Assembly: GCA_937871155.1 (NCBI GenBank)
Contig: CALMXV010000446.1
Span: forward strand, 1 to 5,641
Reading direction: 5' to 3'
DNA length: 5,641 nt
From: an uncultured Taibaiella sp.
GTDB lineage: Bacteria; Bacteroidota; Bacteroidia; Chitinophagales; Chitinophagaceae
Positions 1 to 5,641 of this stretch are shown piece by piece. Each line of letters begins with the position of its first letter. The stretch's first letter is position 1. The notes under the pieces are model-generated. The model was not told where the DNA came from, did not search any database, and saw only the letters and a list, made by a program, of their open reading frames with translations. The position numbers were made by a program, and so were the translations under genes.

Positions 1-288
1 ATTGAAAAAGCACAAGATTGGTTAAAGACAGAAAAACCATTCAAAGAAAATACCCCCAATAACCTTCTTCCTGAAATTCCAAAAAAAGTAGAATTTGCAA
101 CATTAAGGGAATCAATTGATGATTTACAAAACGAAATCAATAATTTCTTCAATGAATTTGAAACTACTAAGAAGAAATATGTGCTAAGTCCATTTTTTGG
201 GGAATTAGATTTCGGTATGTCTATTCAACTCTTATATAAACATAGTACCCATCATCTAAGACAGTTTGGAGTTAATGTAACCTTATAA
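1..288 (+). CDS. DinB-superfamily (DUF1569-like) protein, C-terminal part
   Basis: This frame is open from the first base to a TAA at 286-288, giving the last 95 residues of a protein whose start lies before the window. The visible part contains LKTEKPFKENTPNNLLPEIP, then a helical acidic/lysine stretch, then a segment reading SPFFGELDFGM followed by YKHSTHHLRQFGV close to the C-terminus. That ending, with a His-x2-HH-LRQFG motif, is typical of DUF1569 proteins, which belong to the DinB four-helix-bundle superfamily; the superfamily often binds a metal through histidines. DUF1569 proteins are usually about 150 residues, so roughly a third is missing. Function is unknown: DinB-like proteins include thiol transferases and damage-induced proteins, but nothing here identifies a substrate. 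The gene converges with the leucine dehydrogenase and ends just before the shared hairpin terminator. Family assignment is from memory of motifs, with moderate to good confidence. Confidence 0.75.
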   Translation: MEKAQDWLKTEKPFKENTPNNLLPEIPKKVEFATLRESIDDLQNEINNFFNEFETTKKKYVLSPFFGELDFGMSIQLLYKHSTHHLRQFGVNVTL

Positions 289-305
289 ATATTCAAACTC
301 AAATG

Positions 306-343
306 AAAAGAGGCAGTACCACATTGTTGGAGCTGCCTCTTTT
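306..343. terminator. Bidirectional intrinsic terminator
   Basis: A perfect 11-bp inverted repeat (AAAAGAGGCAG at 306-316, CTGCCTCTTTT at 333-343) encloses a 16-base loop region that can pair further through CCA/TGG. The outer A/T ends supply a T tract after the GC-rich stem on either strand. It lies between the stop of the plus-strand DUF1569-like gene (288) and the stop of the minus-strand leucine dehydrogenase (363), so it can end both transcripts. Confidence 0.88.
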
Positions 344-362
344 ATGTTTTAGAACAACGAGA

Positions 363-1433
363 TTACAAACGAGATTTTACATTTGCAATGTCTTGAATAC
401 GCTTTTCTGCAATGCGTATAGCTGCTGCTTGTGTATGAATTTTTTCAGTTTCGGATAGTTGATAAATATCTAATGTACGGTCGTATATTTTTTCAATATT
501 TCCCATTACACGCTCACGGTTGTAGCCATCTAATTCTGCAGCTACGTTGATAAGTCCACCGGCATTTATCAAAAAGTCCGGAGCATAAATGATTCCTTTC
601 TTTATTAATTCGGGTCCATGCTCATTTTCTACGGCTAATTGATTATTAGCAGCTCCGGAGATGATCGGACATTTCATCTTTGCAATGCTTTCGCTGTTTA
701 CCGTAGCTCCTAAAGCACATGGTGCATAGATGTCAATATCTAAGTCGAAGATAGTCGCATTATCTACAACTTCTACAACCGAAAATTTACTAACAGTTTC
801 TTTAAGTTTATCCTGATTTATATCGGTAATATATACTTTAGCACCCTCTTCTACCAAGTGTCCTACTAAGTATTGACCAACATGACCTACCCCTTGTACT
901 AAGATTTTTTTACCGGATAAGCTATCATTTCCCCAATGCTTTTTTGCAGAAGCTTTCATGCCTACAAATACACCATAGGCAGTAAAAGGAGAAGGGTCTC
1001 CGCTACCACCCATATACTCTGGTACGCCTGTTACGTGTGAGGTTTCCAAAGCAATAAATTCCATATCACGTGCCGATGTGTTTACATCTTCAGCTGTAAT
1101 ATATTTACCATTTAGACTATCTACAAACTTACCGTAACGACGCCATAGTGCTTCACTTTTTTGTTTGGGGTCTGCAATAATTACAGCTTTACCACCACCT
1201 AAATTCAATCCACTGATTGCAGCCTTAAATGTCATCCCACGACTAAGACGTAAAGCATCAATGATAGCTTCTTCATGGCTGTTATAGTTCCAAAGACGAG
1301 TGCCACCCAATGCTGGTCCAAGAGTAGTATTATGAATACCAATAATAGCATTCAACCCTGAATGAGGATCATGACAAAATACCACTTGTTCATGTCCCAT
1401 TTGTTGCATATGTTCGAATACCGATTGCTGCAT
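363..1433 (-). CDS. ldh: Leucine dehydrogenase (Glu/Leu/Phe/Val dehydrogenase family)
   Basis: This cytoplasmic NAD-dependent enzyme reversibly deaminates leucine, isoleucine and valine to their 2-oxo acids, feeding branched-chain amino acid breakdown or branched fatty-acid precursors. The protein has 356 residues, close to the usual 360-370. The N-terminal catalytic domain carries TLGPALGGTR (37-46), a conserved Lys70 in RGMTFK, the GGGK signature (79-82, catalytic Lys82) and TAEDVNT (113-119, with Asp116). The C-terminal Rossmann domain has GVGHVG (181-186, GxGxxG) and Asp204 at the end of the second strand, consistent with NAD rather than NADP. YAPDFLINAGGLINVA (283-298) is also typical. 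The ATG at 1433 was chosen because the N-terminus (FEHMQQMGHEQVVFC) lines up with Bacillus leucine dehydrogenases; no Shine-Dalgarno precedes it. Phenylalanine or valine dehydrogenase are close relatives, but the overall match is best to leucine dehydrogenase. The symbol ldh follows Bacillus usage (also called bcd) and does not mean lactate dehydrogenase. It appears monocistronic, with its own promoter region and terminator. Confidence 0.93.
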   Translation of the reverse strand: MQQSVFEHMQQMGHEQVVFCHDPHSGLNAIIGIHNTTLGPALGGTRLWNYNSHEEAIIDALRLSRGMTFKAAISGLNLGGGKAVIIADPKQKSEALWRRYGKFVDSLNGKYITAEDVNTSARDMEFIALETSHVTGVPEYMGGSGDPSPFTAYGVFVGMKASAKKHWGNDSLSGKKILVQGVGHVGQYLVGHLVEEGAKVYITDINQDKLKETVSKFSVVEVVDNATIFDLDIDIYAPCALGATVNSESIAKMKCPIISGAANNQLAVENEHGPELIKKGIIYAPDFLINAGGLINVAAELDGYNRERVMGNIEKIYDRTLDIYQLSETEKIHTQAAAIRIAEKRIQDIANVKSRL

Positions 1434-1452
1434 GATTTTTAAAAATTTGCCG

Positions 1453-1460
1453 CAAACCTA
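1453..1460 (-). promoter_or_regulatory. Candidate Bacteroidota -7 box of the ldh promoter
   Basis: On the minus strand this reads TAGGTTTG, an exact match to the Bacteroidota primary-sigma -7 consensus TAnnTTTG. It lies 19 bases upstream of the ldh ATG, which would give a leader of roughly a dozen bases. No good TTTG or TTG -33 box is found at the expected 17-23 base spacing, so the site is a candidate only, possibly activator-dependent. Confidence 0.4.
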
Positions 1461-1477
1461 ATCAATTTGTATTGATT
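1460..1477. promoter_or_regulatory. Inverted repeat next to the ldh -7 box, possible operator
   Basis: AATCAAT (1460-1466) and ATTGATT (1471-1477) form a perfect 7-bp inverted repeat around a TTGT spacer. It abuts the candidate -7 box and would occupy the spacer between -7 and -33. Such a symmetric AT-rich site fits a dimeric regulator of the Lrp/AsnC or similar type, which often controls amino-acid catabolism; that link is inference. In AT-rich intergenic DNA a 7-bp dyad can also occur by chance. Confidence 0.3.
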
Positions 1478-1640
1478 TTACTCCATCTTGTGACAAATAT
1501 CATCCTTAAATGAAACTGAAAATTTAGATAATCATAAATGGTGAATAAATATTGAATGTATAGATATTTAGCAAATAGACTACTAAAGCAATTTTAAAAG
1601 CTGGTTTTGCAAGCAACTCCACTCAATAGTTTTGCATTAA

Positions 1641-1670
1641 TAAAAAATGCTACCCGAAATTGAGTAGCAT
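1641..1670 (-). terminator. Intrinsic terminator of the ileS/DksA-like operon
   Basis: ATGCTAC (1647-1653) and GTAGCAT (1664-1670) form a perfect 7-bp stem with a 10-base loop. On the minus strand the hairpin is followed at once by a run of T residues (complement of 1642-1647). It starts 22 bases after the stop codon of the DksA-like gene, the normal place for a rho-independent terminator. This separates that operon from ldh. Confidence 0.82.
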
Positions 1671-1691
1671 CTTAAAAAAATATTTTGATAA

Positions 1692-2780
1692 TTATCCTTT
1701 ATTAATAGTGTTTTTAGCTTCAATGCTTAAGGTAGCATGTGGTACAGCACGAAGACGAGCTTTGTCTATAAGTTTACCAGTCACACGACAAATACCATAG
1801 GTTTTGTTTTCGATTCGCATCAAAGCTTTTTCCAAATGACCAATAAATTGAATTTGACGGCTAGCCATTTGTGCAAGTTGTTCACGTTCCATGGCTCCAC
1901 TACCATCTTCCATATTCATGTAACGATTTTCAGTATCATCAGTGCCTGCTTCATCTTTGCGGGTAATCAAGCCTTGTAAATAGGTTAACTCTCTACGAGC
2001 CGTTTCCATTCTAGTAACAATTAATTCTTTAAACTCAAGTAATTCATCATCACTATATCGTTTTGTAGTTTCGTTTGTATTCATAGGTATTGGGTCTAAA
2101 ATAGATTTTCCTTTGGGTTTAAATTCTTCTGGTGTATTGATTATTTCTTCTTGTTTAGTTTTGCTTTCAAGTTTTCTGTGTGCTACTATAACTGTAGGTT
2201 TAGCATCTTCTTTTACTACTGGTCTAGAGATTGGAGTCACAGGACGAACGGGTGCTGTAATTTTTGTTATAGTTTTTATGGGTTTCCCTTTTCCAGTAAC
2301 TGTCGTTTTTTTGCTGACAGCTTTTTTAATAGTAACAGCTTCAACATTTTTAACTACTTTCTCCACTTTAGTAGTTGATACTTTTTTAGCAGGAACTACA
2401 ACTTTCTTAATTGCTGCTTTTTTTACAGGAGTAGGTTTAGCAATAGGTTTTACTACTTTTTTTGCAGGTGCAGCTATCTTTTTAGGGGCAAGAACTTTTT
2501 TAGCAACTACTTTTTTAGCAACTACTTTTTTAGCAGGTGCTGATTTAGAGCTGTTTACCACCTTTTTAGCCACTTTCACAGCTACTTTTTTGGCAACTAC
2601 TTTCTTTTTAGCTGCTACAACAGGTTTTGCAGCTTTTTTAATAGGAGTGCTTTTTGCTACCTTTTTAGGGGCTGACGCGACTACTTTTTTAGCTGGTACC
2701 GCCTTTTTAGCTGGTGCTGCTTTTTTGGTAGGTGTAGTTTTTTTGATTGTTTTAGCAACCGGTTTTTTCGAAGTAGCCAT
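1692..2780 (-). CDS. DksA/TraR-like protein with a histone-H1-like lysine-rich N-terminal tail
   Basis: The 362-residue protein has two parts. Residues 1-139 contain 45 lysines, no acidic residue and no aromatic residue, in degenerate AKKVV, APAKK and KKAA repeats like the tails of eukaryotic H1 and bacterial H1-like proteins; this part should be disordered and bind nucleic acid. A Ser/Thr/Pro-rich linker runs to about 235. Residues 240-360 resemble the Bacteroidota DksA/TraR family: coiled-coil helices (about 243-272 and 297-325) around an acidic tip (DDTENR, 281-286), then YGICRVTGKLIDKARLRAVP and PHATLSIEAK. At the four zinc-finger cysteine positions only Cys331 remains; the others are Thr334, Ser352 and Ala355, so classical zinc binding is unlikely. 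DksA proteins act in the RNA polymerase secondary channel, commonly with ppGpp; whether this one does is unproven. The ATG at 2780 lies 4 bases after the ileS stop and has no Shine-Dalgarno, suggesting co-transcription and perhaps coupled translation. The domain call is strong; the cellular role is inference. Confidence 0.88.
   Translation of the reverse strand: MATSKKPVAKTIKKTTPTKKAAPAKKAVPAKKVVASAPKKVAKSTPIKKAAKPVVAAKKKVVAKKVAVKVAKKVVNSSKSAPAKKVVAKKVVAKKVLAPKKIAAPAKKVVKPIAKPTPVKKAAIKKVVVPAKKVSTTKVEKVVKNVEAVTIKKAVSKKTTVTGKGKPIKTITKITAPVRPVTPISRPVVKEDAKPTVIVAHRKLESKTKQEEIINTPEEFKPKGKSILDPIPMNTNETTKRYSDDELLEFKELIVTRMETARRELTYLQGLITRKDEAGTDDTENRYMNMEDGSGAMEREQLAQMASRQIQFIGHLEKALMRIENKTYGICRVTGKLIDKARLRAVPHATLSIEAKNTINKG
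2491..2535 (-). repeat. 15-bp tandem repeat, three copies, inside the H1-like tail
   Basis: Three consecutive 15-base units, the last two identical (ACTACTTTTTTAGCA on the plus strand at 2506-2520 and 2521-2535) and the first differing at two bases (2491-2505), encode repeated Lys-Lys-Val-Val/Leu-Ala pentapeptide units. More diverged copies flank them across about 2370-2750. Unit length is a multiple of three, so gain or loss of copies keeps the frame. Confidence 0.85.
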
Positions 2781-2784
2781 GTTG

Positions 2785-5641
2785 TTACAATTTAGATATT
2801 ACTATTTTTAATACTGTATCATTAACTTCTATTTCTACACCATCTTCAATTTCAGGTGAAAAGATAATAGAATCTGCTAAAATTTCCGTGCAAATATAAT
2901 CGTTAAAATTAATTATTGAAGTTTTCAACGATTCAATTTCTTGAATTTTGACTAATATTCTATCAGTAAGTTGAAAATCATTGTCTTTCCTTAATTTCTG
3001 AATTCTATTTACTAGTTCTCGTGCATTTCCCTCTTCTTGTAATGCAGGAGAAATGGTATTATCCAGGGCGACTGTTAATGTACCTTTATTTGCTACTGAC
3101 CACCCTGGTATATCTTCTGCAATCACATCAACATCTTCAATTTTTAACTCAAAATTTTCCTCTTGAATTTTGATATTCAAAGATTTGTTTTTTTCTAAAT
3201 TTGAAATTGCTTGTTGGTCTAGCTGAGAAATTAAAGTAGCCGCTTCTTTCATTTTAGCACCAAGTCGCACGCCTAATTGTTTGAAGTTTGGCTTTAGTTT
3301 CTTTTTAATAATGCCATCAGTATCAGTAGTATATTCTATTTCTTTTACATTCACTTCAGACTTTATCAATCCTTCCATTTTACTGAGCTGACTTTTCATT
3401 TTATCATCTAAAACAGGAATCAGAATTTTTTGTAACGGCTGACGAACTTTGATATTTACAGCCTTTCTTATAGAAAGTACTAAAGAGGAGACCTCTTGAG
3501 TAAGCTTCATTCGTTCTTCCAAATCAAAATCAATTGCATCTTCTTCCGCTTTTGGAAAATCAGCTAAGTGAACAGAAGTAAATTCTAATCTTTTGGTGAT
3601 TGTATTTAAATTACTATACATCCAGTCAGCAAAAAACGGAGAAATAGGAGCAATAAGTCTTGATATGGTTTCTAAACATTCATAAAGTGTCTGATAAGCT
3701 GCAATTTTATCTTGTTCATATTCCCCTTTCCAAAAACGACGACGACATAATCTTACATACCAATTGCTTAAATGTTCGTCTAAAAACGTTTCGATGGCTC
3801 TGCCGGCAATGGTTGGCTCATAATCATCAAGAGCTTGTGTAACTTCTTTTATCAGGGTGTTTAATGAAGATAAAATCCATTGATCAATTTCAGGACGCTG
3901 AACTAATGGGATGTATTTTTCTTTAAAACAGAATCCATCCACATTGGCATACAGTGCAAAAAATTGGTACGTATTATATAAAGTGCCAAAAAATTTACGT
4001 TGTACTTCTTTAATTCCTTCAATATCAAATTTTAGACTATCCCAAGGTGATGCATTGGTAATTAGATACCATCTAGTTGCATCTGCACTATATTTTTCAA
4101 TCGTCTCAAATGGGTCAACGACGTTTCCGACACGCTTACTCATTTTATTACCGTTTTTGTCGAGCACTAAACCATTAGAAACAACCGTTTTATAAGCCAC
4201 ACTATCAAAGAGCATCACCCCAAGTGCGTGAAGTGTATAAAACCAGCCTCTTGTTTGATCCACGCCTTCGGCTATAAAATCAGCAGGGAAATTATTACTT
4301 AATTCTGTTTTAGGGTGCTTGTCAAAAGGGTAATGTAATTGGGCATAAGGCATTGCACCACTATCAAACCAAACATCTATCAAGTCCGGTTCTCTATGCA
4401 TTGCTTTCCCTCTACTATCTGCAAGGATTATTTGATCCACATAAGGTTTATGTAAATCCAACTTGCCTTCTAAAATTTTATATAAGTTAGAATGAGTAAT
4501 TCCTAATTTATCTGTAAGATCTTTAATTAAAGAATTGTTTTCGTTTACTTCTTTAAGTAAATCTTGTAATTGATTTAAATTGAGTGTTTTATTTGCCTTT
4601 TCAGTTTCGTCAAGTAGCTCACTTATACTACCAATACATTTAGTTTCTTCGCCATCTTCACTTACCCAAACCGGCAATGGAGTACCCCAAAACCTAGAGC
4701 GACTTAAGTTCCAATCAACCATATTTTCCAACCAATTTCCAAACCGCCCTTCTCCGGTTGCTTTAGGTTTCCAATTGATTGTTTTGTTTAATTCAATCAT
4801 CCGCTCTTTAACTGCAGTAGTTTTTATAAACCAAGCATCTAATGGGTAATAGATGATAGGCTTATCTGTTCTCCAACAATGGGGATAGGTATGTTCGTAT
4901 TTTTCTACCTTAAATGCCTTGCCTTCAAGTTTTAATTTTACGGCAATATCTACATCAACGTCTTTATATTCAGCATCGTTTTTGTAGTTTTTAACATATC
5001 TATTTGAAAATTCTCCTAATCCATCAACAAATTTCCCTTCCTTATCTACCATGGTTAGAATACCTAGTCCGGTATTTTTCCCAACTCTAAAATCATCTGC
5101 ACCAAAGGCAGGAGCCGTATGAACGATACCAGTTCCGTCTTCGGTGGTAACAAAATCTCCAGACTACTCGCCAAGGATTCCCATTAGTAGCTGCTTGATT
5201 ATTAGCTTCGAAAGGAAGCAATTGTTCGTATCTTAGATTTTCTAACTCTGTTCCTTTATAAGTTGCAATTGTTTCCCAAGGAAGATTTTTTCCATCAGAA
5301 GCATAAGTCGCAAAATCTGCATTCTCATTTTCCGGTTTAAAATATTTGCCAACCAGAGCTTTAGCTATTATAACATGAATAACATCCTGTGTATAAGGGT
5401 TGAATGTTTTTACTAAAACATAATCTATTTTTGGGCCAACCGTTAATCCACAATTGGATGGCAATGTCCATGGGGTAGTGGTCCAAGCTAAATAATAAAT
5501 TGGTGTTGTAATCTGACTAGGAAAAATAGTAGTATCAATCGCTTTAAACATTGCTACTACTGTTGTATCCTTTACATTCTTATACGTACCGGGTTGGTTC
5601 AATTCATGTGAACTAAGCCCTGTACCGGCTGCTGGTGAATA
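2785..5641 (-). CDS. ileS: Isoleucyl-tRNA synthetase, 5'-truncated by the window and frameshifted
   Basis: IleRS charges tRNA-Ile with isoleucine and hydrolyses mischarged valine. About 950 residues are visible of an expected 1,100 or so; the N-terminus with the HIGH motif lies beyond 5641. The first segment (5641 to about 5162) begins YSPAAGTGLSSHELNQPGTY and contains the editing-domain T-rich motif TTTPWTLPSN (5482-5453). The second segment (5160 to 2785) begins GDFVTTEDGTG and carries the second editing motif GTGIVHTAPAFGADD (5136-5092), SRSRFWGTPLP, WFDSG (4371-4357), the KMSKR ATP-binding loop (4146-4132), the anticodon-binding WYVRLCRRRFWKG (3762-3724) and a C-terminal extension typical of long Bacteroidota IleRS. 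The two segments are in different frames, joined near 5161-5168. The TTG at 5602 and the ATG at 5052 are internal codons, not starts. KMSKR rather than KMSKS suggests the eukaryote-like IleRS2 type, though the HIGH region needed to confirm this is absent. Identity is certain; whether the break is biological or an error is open. As given, the gene would be flagged as disrupted. Confidence 0.93.
5161..5168 (-). other. ileS: Frameshift site in ileS
   Basis: Reading the minus strand, the upstream frame gives NPWRVV and then loses IleRS similarity (it runs on to a TGA at 5095-5093). The downstream frame gives SGDFVTTEDGTG and is preceded by an in-frame TAG at 5166-5164. Rejoining needs either two bases added or one removed. 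The family pattern recalled for this spot (R-V-I-x-G-D-F) is better kept by a lost dinucleotide, giving R-V-V-S-G-D-F. There is no long homopolymer or obvious slippery heptamer at the site. Confidence 0.85.

Larger units (their letters stand above)
1434..1691. other. Intergenic region between ldh and the DksA-like gene
   Basis: This 258-base AT-rich stretch separates two minus-strand genes. It holds the terminator of the ileS/DksA-like operon at one end (1641-1670) and the candidate ldh promoter and dyad at the other (1453-1477). No convincing small gene, tRNA or riboswitch fold was seen in the middle part (about 1480-1640). Confidence 0.7.

Noticed and set aside
1510..1545. A second possible ldh promoter, TTTA-N19-TAAATTTT on the minus strand
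   Set aside because: Both boxes deviate from consensus and such matches are expected by chance in AT-rich DNA; the TAGGTTTG box nearer the start is better.
1480..1640. Possible small RNA or riboswitch in the ldh upstream region
   Set aside because: No extended pairing or recognisable conserved motif was seen; the only convincing hairpin is the terminator at 1641-1670.
2113..2811. A long plus-strand open frame coding for a very hydrophobic, Phe/Thr/Ala/Leu-rich product resembling a membrane protein
   Set aside because: It is the exact antisense of the lysine-rich repeats: AAA/AAG codons read in reverse give Phe and Leu. The minus-strand frame has a recognisable DksA-like domain and operon context.
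3911..4195. Plus-strand open frame opposite ileS (also 3660-3842 and 4580-4849)
   Set aside because: These lie opposite strongly conserved IleRS motifs, show no recognisable domain and have no start context of their own.
2785..5052. A separate gene beginning at the ATG at 5052
   Set aside because: In-frame IleRS sequence continues upstream to about 5163 (GDFVTTEDGTGIVHTAPAFGADD...), so this ATG is an internal methionine.
5155..5175. Programmed ribosomal frameshifting as the explanation for the ileS break
   Set aside because: No slippery heptamer, homopolymer, internal Shine-Dalgarno or evident downstream stem was seen, and IleRS is not known to need recoding. An error or mutation is simpler.
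5093..5602. A separate 169-residue gene starting at a TTG at 5602
   Set aside because: The frame is open beyond 5602 to the window edge with IleRS sequence (YSPAAGTGLSSHE), so the TTG is an internal leucine. The odd arginine-rich C-terminus after NPWR is out-of-frame ileS.

Overview
The window looks like ordinary chromosome from a low-GC member of the Bacteroidota, perhaps near the Chitinophagaceae. Three things point there. The proteins resemble Bacteroidota forms (long IleRS with a KMSKR loop, DksA-like protein with a degenerate zinc finger, Bacillus/Bacteroidota-type leucine dehydrogenase). No Shine-Dalgarno sequence precedes the two visible start codons. A TAnnTTTG-like -7 box lies upstream of the dehydrogenase. 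The family-level placement is a guess from memory of homologues; no search was run.

Layout. (1) 1-288, plus strand: the 3' end of a DinB-superfamily (DUF1569-like) gene. (2) 306-343: a strong hairpin with T tracts on both sides, acting as a shared terminator for two converging genes. (3) 363-1433, minus strand: a complete leucine dehydrogenase. (4) 1434-1691: a 258-base intergenic stretch holding the likely dehydrogenase promoter with an adjacent inverted repeat, and the terminator of the upstream operon. (5) 1692-2780, minus strand: an unusual protein with a long lysine/alanine/valine histone-H1-like tail joined to a DksA/TraR-like domain that has lost three of four zinc-finger cysteines. 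(6) 2785-5641, minus strand: isoleucyl-tRNA synthetase (ileS), cut by the window edge at its 5' end and interrupted by a frameshift near 5161-5168 inside the editing domain.

ileS and the DksA-like gene are separated by only 4 bases and share one terminator, so they very probably form one transcript linking tRNA charging with an RNA-polymerase- or nucleoid-associated factor. The dehydrogenase has its own promoter region and is downstream of that terminator. It deaminates branched-chain amino acids, including isoleucine, but its nearness to ileS may be coincidence. No tRNA, rRNA, mobile element, CRISPR array or phage signature was seen. The points most worth attention are the H1-tail/DksA fusion and the ileS frameshift; neither amounts to a demonstrated new system.
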